Source of the DNA: Owenia fusiformis
Lineage: Eukaryota; Annelida; Polychaeta; Sabellida; Oweniidae
Length of the DNA: 64,000 bases
Reading direction: 5' to 3'
Assembly: GCA_903813345.2 (NCBI GenBank)
Contig: CAIIXF020000004.1
Location: 24,305,985-24,369,984 of the forward strand
Positions within the stretch are counted from its first letter, which is position 1, and every line of letters begins with the position of its first letter. The position numbers were made by a program, and so were the translations under genes. A model generated the notes under the pieces. The model worked only from the letters and a program-made list of their open reading frames with translations, searched no databases and was not told the origin of the DNA. This document shows, piece by piece, positions 60,501-64,000 of this stretch.

Positions 60501-62670
60501 GAACTCCATTTCTTTCCCAGAAAATGTATTTTGAAATGGTTCAGAAAAGGTTTTGAAAACCTTCAAGAAGCATTTCTTCATCTTTACATGGACACTATTA
60601 ACAGTGAGTATACATAATGTAACTGCCCCATGTCCTACTAGGACTTAACATACTAAAACAGGTTACATCTATGTCAAGGTCAAATAGGAAATTCAATGAA
60701 AAAGAATTGAAAACTTGGTGATATGCATGTTCTGACCTATACAACTTCTACATATAGGTTCGTAGGGAAAGTACAACAGCTGAGACGAGTCAGTACACAT
60801 CAGCAGAGAGAGAAGAATCAACCAAGTTTGTCATTAGGGCAGTTATGGACCCCAGAACTGATGAGGAAATCTCTATGAAAGATGCAGTAAAGAGAGGAAT
60901 TATTAATCCTAAACTTGGCATGTACATTAACAGGTAACAATACATTCACATACTCAGAATGCCACATTTCCCCTAAAGAATATTACAGATTTTGCATTTT
61001 GGATTCTGAGAGGATCTTAATGATTTAAAATGTATCTTTTTGGTCTTTAATGGGAGTTTGAATGTGGATTAAGTGGTGGATAGTTTACGCGAGGTAAAAT
61101 TATATTTAGGATATTAATTGACCTTCTTCTTTTTGAGAAGGTCGTTCCAAATATTTTACATTCCTTATTCTTTCCATTTATTAATGTTCATTGTAACAGA
61201 CTTTATCACAATTTTTTGTTTTATTAATTCTTATTTATTTTTTCATTTCAACTGTTTTCAATTTAATCAAGGATGCAATTTGCATTCGAAACGTCTAATG
61301 AACATTAATAAACGGATTTAATATGACCAGACTATGAACTTATTTAAAGTATTCCTTATTCTTTCCTGGCACCCTAAAATGCCATTATTTTTTTATTTAG
61401 GAAAACTGGTGAGAAAATGCCTATCCCTATGGCAATGACTCAAGGACTCATTCTGGTAGAAGCCAAGAAGACAGAGAAAACAGCAGAGAAGAAGCAATCA
61501 TTGGGAATCCTAAAGTTAACAATAAGGTAAATGAATCTCAGGCATAAAGGGGTACTAAAGGAGAGAGCATGAGCTGAGGGGAACTTTTTCAGTTTTTTGC
61601 TCACATCATAGTCAAAAATCAAAAGTTTTGGCTCTATATAAAAATATTAAAAAGTTACTTGGTAATAGTGACATTTATGTAATTCTAAAATATTGAAAGT
61701 CCATTTTTTAACCTTTAAAGATTTAAAGGTCCCAAAGATCTCAGATGTATAAATAAGGCCTACATGAAAGATTGGGCCACGTGTAATCCCTTTAATTTCA
61801 TTCCTCTCTTATGAAGGCAATATCTGAAATACCAACCCATTACTCCGCATATTATGTTCTAGACGTGAGACTAAGCCATATACAGTGATGGGTGTAATCG
61901 ACTATAGAAATGATGAGGAGCTGACCATTGATGAGGCCATTGACGCAGGTATTTATTTGACTATTTTGACATTTTTGTTGTTTGACATATTTCATCTAGC
62001 ATAGATTGTAATCTAACATTTTGGAAGAAATTGTTAAATGACTCGTACATTTGTAATTTGTTCGTGATTTTTTCTGACATAGTTTGCAGTTTATAATAAC
62101 TGTTTTTGATAAAATTGTTGATTTATATAATTTGTTTGGCATACTTTTTCTCTGCCATAGTTATGTTGATTGGCATAGTTTCTTTTCCTCGTATAACTGT
62201 GCCTGTTTTTGACATAGCTACTGTTAGACATATTTATTATGATTTGATGTGTTTTTCTAATACTGCCATCTATATTTTTCCATGCAGGAATCTACGATGA
62301 AGAGAATGGTTACTATATCAACCCAGAAACAAAAGAAAAAATTGCACTCGCAGATGCAATCGACCTCGGCCTCCTAACCGTTGAATTCGATGAACTCGAC
62401 GAAAGCGAATCAGAGGTCATTACCAACACATATGCAATCTCAGCAGTAGTCGACAAGAAAAAGAAAACGCGTGTAACATTCCAAGACGCCATTACATCGG
62501 GATTAATCGATAAAGAAGAGGGCGTGTACTATGATACAGAAACAATGGAGAAAATAGAATTGAGTGATGCGTTGAAAAAGGGATATTTGAAAGCCACTTT
62601 AGTGCAAGACCCGGATACTGCTCTAACTCCTGGCTCTAAAGGCGAAACATTCGACTTTTCAAAAAAATAA
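30291..62670 (+). CDS. Plakin-family cytolinker: plakin domain with SH3, then plectin-like repeats, no rod
   Basis: Common exons: 43471-43584, 45773-45844, 46500-46571, 46860-47060, 47814-47942, 48386-48595, 49049-49140, 49470-49654, 51282-51380, 53209-53282, 53684-53805, 55015-55126, 60758-60933, 61401-61526, 61863-61948, 62288-62670; 750 codons plus stop, every junction in frame. Candidate first exons lie at 30291-41369. Residues 87-494 form the plakin domain: helices with NWSWIANMVKCMDVHLYNAA, an SH3 (VKALCNYKTKDLEI... ALIFLIPPP), more spectrin-like helices. Residues 495-750 hold three plectin-repeat-like units (DAVKRGII, EAIDAGI, DAITSGLID). Plakins tie intermediate filaments, microtubules or junctions together inside the cell. 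The coiled-coil rod usual between plakin domain and C-terminal repeats is absent, and no calponin-homology actin-binding domain is seen. Family is firm; the exact orthologue (periplakin/envoplakin/desmoplakin-like or other) is not. Confidence 0.85.
30572..31451. promoter_or_regulatory. Cluster of four X-box-like palindromes (RFX type)
   Basis: gttactatggtaac at 30572-30585, gttaccatagcaac at 30708-30721, gttaccatagtaac at 31371-31384 and again at 31438-31451. Each fits the RFX-factor X-box (GTNRYY-N-RRNAAC type). Another, gttgctatggtaac, is at 36266-36279. RFX factors often control cilia genes. Similar words also occur inside transposons in this window (10651, 19433), so a transposon origin is possible. 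Confidence 0.4.
32337..32399 (+). CDS. Candidate first exon 1b (21 aa)
   Basis: ATGATG start, then NGHVHVSELNTWLPVDNQK and a donor (AAG|GTAAAT) in phase 0. A short, cytosolic-type N-terminus. Supported by the clean donor and the phase match only. Confidence 0.4.
35914..35964 (+). CDS. Candidate first exon 1c (17 aa)
   Basis: MVLTHDEEDMRRDILIK followed by AAG|GTAAAA, phase 0. Acidic and helix-prone. Support is phase and donor only. Confidence 0.4.
36645..36653 (+). CDS. Candidate first exon 1d (Met-Asp-Asp)
   Basis: ATGGATGAC directly followed by GTAAGT. A three-codon first exon is credible only as part of the series of phase 0 starts; it could easily be chance. Confidence 0.2.
38412..38489 (+). 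CDS. Candidate first exon 1e (26 aa), donor repeated in tandem
   Basis: Begins MSSQQTVYNPLEGFRCAYHM and ends AYL, with TTG|GTTAGT in phase 0. The last bases and donor (gcttatttggttag) are the founding unit of the long array that follows. The donor is of middling strength, so the exon needs transcript support. Confidence 0.35.
38481..40012. repeat. Degenerate minisatellite, about 1.5 kb, containing repeated donor-like words
   Basis: Units of roughly 45-50 bases, paired into about 105-base higher units: gcttatttggttagcttta, tgttgtgatttggtatgtg, catggatgtattcagttag. The 5' edge is the putative end of exon 1e. Divergence rises toward the 3' end (after 39.7 kb the word tgtgatttggaatctgtgtg dominates). 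Short frames through it are repeat-coded and are not called as genes. Confidence 0.85.
41298..41369 (+). CDS. Candidate first exon 1f (24 aa)
   Basis: MADDTTFNTCIKMDLMKYPD then DTNN, followed by a strong donor AAT|GTAAGT in phase 0. It is the closest such exon to the common part (2.1 kb) and has the best donor of the short candidates. Confidence 0.5.
41935..42143. mobile_element. Short element with caggcccatggcc / ggctacgggcctgg ends
   Basis: The ends are near-inverted; the inside holds G and C homopolymer runs (41949-41957, 41977-41986) and repeated 'aaaactttcaaaa' words. The aatcctggctacgggcctgg terminus is a type seen in many invertebrate genomes. The homopolymers may be misassembled. Confidence 0.5.
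43471..43584 (+). CDS. Plakin common exon 2
   Basis: 38 codons, phase 0-0, acceptor TTTTCCAG, donor GTGAAT. Reads NASNRYNYTSTPNGLTNGDG and ends KTIDYE: polar, Asn/Thr-rich, no known domain. This is the first exon all candidate starts can join. Confidence 0.7.
44103..44423. repeat. Foldback with ttgagtgggtttggggtagat arms
   Basis: Arms of about 35 bases (gtatctcatacttgagtggg and inverse) enclose gcgggcaggata / tatgtcccgctcc words shared with the cluster at 12.1-12.3 kb. Confidence 0.7.
44432..44570. repeat. Palindrome, ccctcggtcccttcggtccc apex
   Basis: ttatgcac...ttggatacatggaatatccc pairs with gggatatttcctgtatccaa...gtgcataa; the aatacatcttccctcgg / ccctcgggaagatatatt inner arms also pair. 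It belongs to the same palindromic family as 13245-13575. Confidence 0.75.
45593..45595 (+). CDS. Possible Met-only first exon before common exon 3
   Basis: ACATG directly abuts GTAAGT, phase 0, 177 bases upstream of exon 3. Chance is a fair explanation; recorded because exon 1d has the same ATG-near-donor form. Confidence 0.15.
45773..45844 (+). CDS. Plakin common exon 3
   Basis: 24 codons, phase 0-0, CTTTCAG acceptor and CAC|GTAAGT donor. NNVDANQYAVPNGPSAHWAH then YPFH; low-complexity head region. Being symmetric it can be skipped without loss of frame. Confidence 0.7.
46383..46499. repeat. Short tandem repeat running into the exon 4 acceptor
   Basis: Units of cattacattactgaacgtta repeat and decay into the acceptor itself (ttccattacag). 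The splice-site core is made of the repeat's cattac word. Confidence 0.75.
46500..46571 (+). CDS. Plakin common exon 4
   Basis: 24 codons, phase 0-0: VTTTRPLEDKDKIPDIANLE then SLLN, donor GTGAGT. It leads into the first plakin-domain helix. Confidence 0.75.
46860..47060 (+). CDS. Plakin common exon 5: first spectrin-like helices
   Basis: 67 codons, phase 0-0. A Ser-rich stretch (SSSISSLSSSVQESI) then NWSWIANMVKCMDVHLYNAA and AYHQ, the signature helix of plakin-domain spectrin repeats. Confidence 0.85.
47612..47813. repeat. Three tandem decoy copies of the exon 6 acceptor (62-bp unit)
   Basis: Units of tgttctagttcaacaatgaa, then atccaggagtatgaaaataa, then cctacatgacaaacatttt precede the true exon 6, each repeating the TTCTAG acceptor plus about 40 bases of exon start. 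The first is the most diverged. Only the fourth (47814) continues into a full exon. Confidence 0.9.
47814..47942 (+). CDS. Plakin common exon 6
   Basis: 43 codons, phase 0-0: FNNEIQEYENNLHDKLTKLA and then a charged helix to IIAELK. It completes the spectrin-like repeat begun in exon 5. Preceded by decoy copies of its own 5' edge. Confidence 0.85.
48386..48595 (+). CDS. Plakin common exon 7: helix and first half of SH3
   Basis: 70 codons, phase 0-0. A helix (TVYLTWRERGYHMMERCRDL) then the SH3 start: PLPVKALCNYKTKDLEIREG and EDLILLDNKDPNTWK. The ALxxY-type motif of canonical SH3 is altered (ALCNY), as is usual for the plakin SH3, which packs on the neighbouring helices instead of binding proline peptides. 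Confidence 0.9.
49049..49140 (+). CDS. Plakin common exon 8: second half of SH3
   Basis: Phase 0 to 2. VKNADGKETTAPALIFLIPP then PDSVAVDKVM. The PAL..FLIPPP end is the well-known close of the plakin SH3. This junction is a strong family marker. Confidence 0.9.
49470..49654 (+). CDS. Plakin common exon 9
   Basis: Phase 2 to 1. LRTQLLGYWTVSNKVLGKTT followed by IWFMCLVFREWSDDEIQMLK, the helix after SH3, ending IENTL. Donor GTTAGT. Confidence 0.85.
49864..51281. repeat. 27 tandem decoy copies of the exon 10 acceptor (52-53-bp unit)
   Basis: The unit is (c/t)taggtgttcattggtaca, agtactcatgttaatgc(c/att), gttgatt(c/t)ctatat. Each unit holds a TAG acceptor and the first 23 bases of exon 10; 27 copies occur before the true one at 51282. 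In the coding phase each decoy reads GVHWYKYSC then TAA, so use of a decoy would stop translation nine codons in. The unit type alternates (cctgttgattcc versus cattgttgatttc), showing block-wise spread. Confidence 0.95.
51282..51380 (+). CDS. Plakin common exon 10
   Basis: Phase 1-1. GVHWYKYSGYIELQDRIHNL then RKIIRDSLDYEGK; donor GTGTGT. Its first 23 bases are the unit amplified in the preceding array. Confidence 0.85.
51381..53208. other. Plakin intron 10, nothing recognised
   Basis: AT-rich; overlapping open frames at 51639-52035 lack motifs or splice context. Confidence 0.5.
53209..53282 (+). CDS. Plakin common exon 11
   Basis: Phase 1 to 0. DGDDAATSRVVIQVETLEKL then LQAYQ. Short linker and helix. 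Confidence 0.8.
53684..53805 (+). CDS. Plakin common exon 12
   Basis: Phase 0 to 2. NFWNDWEAYKILVEITRHPK then YMLVCDKWDQLNFASTAYIL; donor AA|GTAAGT. The last 77 bases and the donor form the first unit of the downstream array. Confidence 0.85.
53729..54334. repeat. Six tandem copies (101 bp) of the exon 12 end and its donor
   Basis: Units start at 53729, 53830, 53931, 54032, 54133 and 54234, each exactly 101 bases, with only a few substitutions. Each contains the last 77 bases of exon 12, the GTAAGT donor and about 20 intron bases. The first copy is the true exon end; the next five lack an acceptor. Confidence 0.95.
54348..54560. repeat. Three degenerate copies of a 70-bp unit
   Basis: Repeats of agaggtttaatatcttcttta then agtgttgcctcaaattctttg. 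Directly follows the exon 12 donor array. Confidence 0.7.
55015..55126 (+). CDS. Plakin common exon 13: end of plakin domain, acidic/Ser linker
   Basis: Phase 2 to 0. KYWHTEFSDRDLGERDETDT then FSETSSVTSRTYRMQDVQ. Ser/Thr-rich and acidic, replacing the coiled-coil rod of typical plakins. A 5.6-kb intron follows; no rod-coding exon was seen in it. Confidence 0.8.
55217..55408. mobile_element. 190-bp MITE, cagtgaaacctgt ends
   Basis: cagtgaaacctgtatatcc at the left, acaggttttactg at the right. Inside are repeats of aat(c/g)tgaacacct. A further copy starts at 63891. Confidence 0.7.
55800..56090. repeat. Dispersed repeat shared with 12.64-12.90 kb
   Basis: See the shared words tattgcccgctgacgtca, tcaagtgttatgat and cgcgtgttaaacgc. 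It lies directly upstream of the perfect 76-bp hairpin. Confidence 0.6.
56187..56357. repeat. Perfect 76-bp inverted repeat, 19-base loop
   Basis: Bases 56187-56262 are matched without any mismatch by the inverse of 56282-56357; the loop is tctcagcctgcggcttcgg. It lies in plakin intron 13 and would be transcribed as a 76-bp RNA hairpin. Confidence 0.95.
57919..58641. mobile_element. 723-bp element, ggagtggtatcgatatggag ends
   Basis: Terminal inverted repeat ggagtggtatcgatatggag aact matched at the right by agttctccatatcgatacca ctcc. The next 60 bases also pair partly (tctcttaaacca / tggtttaagaga). No coding frame of note; the 58225-58446 frame is inside it and unsupported. Confidence 0.8.
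59170..60270. repeat. Degenerate tandem repeat (gaatttaacatggtttg unit)
   Basis: About three clear units of 65-75 bases at 59170-59350 (gtgaatttaacatggtttgt, tttggttgtgtacaggggta), then scattered worn copies up to 60270. Each clear unit holds a tgtacag|g acceptor-like word. Confidence 0.75.
60758..60933 (+). CDS. Plakin common exon 14: first plectin-like unit begins
   Basis: Phase 0 to 2. A Ser/Thr/Glu-rich start (VRRESTTAETSQYTSAEREE), then FVIRAVMDPRTDEEISMKDA and VKRGIINPKLGMYIN, the pattern D...-e-isl-dAv-rGii-...-G-Y-n of plectin-type repeats. Confidence 0.85.
61401..61526 (+). CDS. Plakin common exon 15
   Basis: Phase 2-2. RKTGEKMPIPMAMTQGLILV completes the first unit; a Lys/Glu linker (EAKKTEKTAEKKQSLG) and a strand ILKLTI follow. 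Confidence 0.85.
61863..61948 (+). CDS. Plakin common exon 16: second unit begins
   Basis: Phase 2 to 1. RRETKPYTVMGVIDYRNDEE then LTIDEAIDAG, the second repeat start. Confidence 0.85.
62288..62670 (+). CDS. Plakin common exon 17: second and third units, stop
   Basis: Phase 1 to TAA at 62668-62670. IYDEENGYYINPETKEKIAL and ADAIDLGLLTVE close unit two; unit three runs ISAVVDKKKKTRVTFQDAIT, SGLIDKEEGVYYDTETMEKI and ELSDALKKGYLKA. The tail ends GETFDFSKK. Codon use here is richer in C/G at third positions than in the upstream exons. Confidence 0.9.
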
Positions 62671-63257
62671 TTGATAATGAAAATAGAACGCGGAATTTAA
62701 GTGGGTAGTAATTTTTTGATCACAAAATAGAGACATCAATTCTATAACTTGAAACATGAATGCAATGAAATGATATGCAGAGGCCAAAGTATAAACTGGA
62801 GATTTACATGTAAGGGTAGACAAATCTTCCAAGGGGTCTTTTTCCCCTTTATCAAGAATAGATGCATAATAACTACATGTTGAATCTGATGCACAGAGAT
62901 ACATATTTATTATTGGTTTCTTATTATGAAGGAATTTGGGGTTCACAAAAAGTTACCCAGTGCTGGTATATTTTGCTCTCCTATTAAATTGAGATGGTTT
63001 TTTCACTATATGTAGAAATTAATTTGATTTAACTCATGAATATGAGGTTATATACACTTAGTAAAATATAGAATTGAAGTTTTTAATCTTCATCAATGAG
63101 TGAGCTAATCTTGAATGAATACCATACAGAAATAAGGAAAAATAGGCATATATTGGACCAACTAAATTCAGGTAACCCTACCTATATAATAATTAAATTT
63201 GATTATTATAACAATTACATTGTAATTTATACTGTAATTGTTATCACCACCTATATA

Positions 63258-63407
63258 CGAGGGTTGATACAAAAGTTCTGAACCGTTTGCTCTGAAAATC
63301 TTAATACTTTATGAATATTGTTCATATGTGGCCACAATTATCCCATATATAGTAGTTTCATTTTGTGTAAAAATAAACAATAAATCTGACTTTTGGATCA
63401 ACCCTCG
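63258..63407. mobile_element. 150-bp MITE with TA target site, cgagggttgatacaaaag ends
   Basis: cgagggttgatacaaaagtt and inverse ...cttttggatcaaccctcg, TA on both sides (63256-63257, 63408-63409). No coding content. It supplies two AATAAA words (63372, 63379) downstream of the plakin stop. Confidence 0.85.
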
Positions 63408-63531
63408 TATTTCCCAAATGTGACAGTTGATCATCAAATTAATTAAGATATAATACCTACAATTGTATATCTACACCCTGTATTTAGCTCATATATTTGC
63501 ATTTATTTGTACATAGACATACACCGCCCAA

Positions 63532-63537
63532 AATAAA
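63532..63537 (+). promoter_or_regulatory. Candidate poly(A) signal AATAAA for plakin
   Basis: About 860 bases past the stop. The two earlier AATAAA words lie in a MITE, and either could be the used site instead. Confidence 0.2.
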
Positions 63538-63890
63538 TTTGGCAAATGCACCATTGTTACCAAAATGTTGAAGGGAAGTGTACCAAACTACATGATGAGC
63601 TTTAAAATGATATAAAACATTACTGTAAATAGTACTATTGTATAATGTATATGGTAATTAGTCTGATTTTCATTTTTGCCTGTTGTTAATTTTAGATTAT
63701 TGTTAATTTTATATAACTGTTATGTTATCAAAAAATTAAAGAAAAATTCAATTTGAAAAGTACATGTCCAAGGATAGACAAATTAAATTATCTTATCCAA
63801 AATAAGGCTATTGGGTAAAAAATGAAATTAGGCAAATAGATATACATTCCAGATTATCAATATCATATATGATGTCAATATTATCGTATG

Positions 63891-64000
63891 CAGTAAAACC
63901 TGTACAGAGCTAACACCTATGGAGCCAAAGATTGTGTTTACTATAGGTAGGTGTTCACTACAGAGAGGCAATTTTATATAGAAGTCAGTGGAGTATGTGC
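63891..64000. mobile_element. Start of a second cagtaaaacctgt MITE, cut by window end
   Basis: cagtaaaacctgtacagagc with following aacacct and ggtgttcactacagagaggc words resembles the left part of 55217-55408. Confidence 0.5.

Overview
The window is genomic DNA of an invertebrate animal. It is AT-rich and intron-rich, full of short DNA transposons and palindromic repeats, and carries one 500-base assembly gap (22501-23000). No bacterial, organellar or RNA gene was seen. The phylum cannot be settled from the sequence; a marine invertebrate (mollusc-like or hemichordate-like) is a guess from the repeat style only.

Left third (about 2.3-15.2 kb, minus strand): a 12-exon gene for a secreted modular protein of about 624 residues. 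All splice phases close without a break. The order is: signal peptide, two small basic Cys-rich exons, sushi/CCP domain, proline hinge, thrombospondin-1-like (TSR-like) module, Cys/Pro hinge, second sushi domain, proline hinge, two nearly identical TSR-like modules, and a divergent TSR-like last exon with a Thr tract. Most module exons are symmetric phase 1-1, the signature of exon shuffling. The introns hold foldback transposons and two broken Crypton (tyrosine-recombinase transposon) fragments. A further TSR-like exon of the same family lies upstream at 22.05-22.35 kb, next to the gap, and is not yet tied to a full gene.

Middle (15.2-30.2 kb): no complete gene. It holds transposon remnants, long inverted-repeat elements and palindromes, with two TA-flanked elements only 8 bp apart at 27.7-29.5 kb.

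Right half (30.29-62.67 kb, plus strand): a plakin-family (cytolinker) gene. Sixteen common exons (43471-62670) encode 750 residues: a short Asn/Thr-rich head, a plakin domain of spectrin-like helices with an SH3 domain inside it, and then, without the usual coiled-coil rod, three plectin-repeat-like units. Upstream lie at least four, perhaps seven, candidate alternative first exons. All end in phase 0, so any could splice to the common exons; one encodes a transmembrane anchor.

The most unusual signal is that several exon/intron boundaries of this plakin gene have been amplified in tandem. There are 27 decoy copies of one acceptor (49.86-51.28 kb), 5 decoy copies of one donor (53.83-54.33 kb), 3 decoy copies of another acceptor (47.61-47.80 kb), and an array that repeats the donor of a candidate first exon (38.48-40.01 kb). 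The arrays copy splice sites while only one copy of each exon stays complete.
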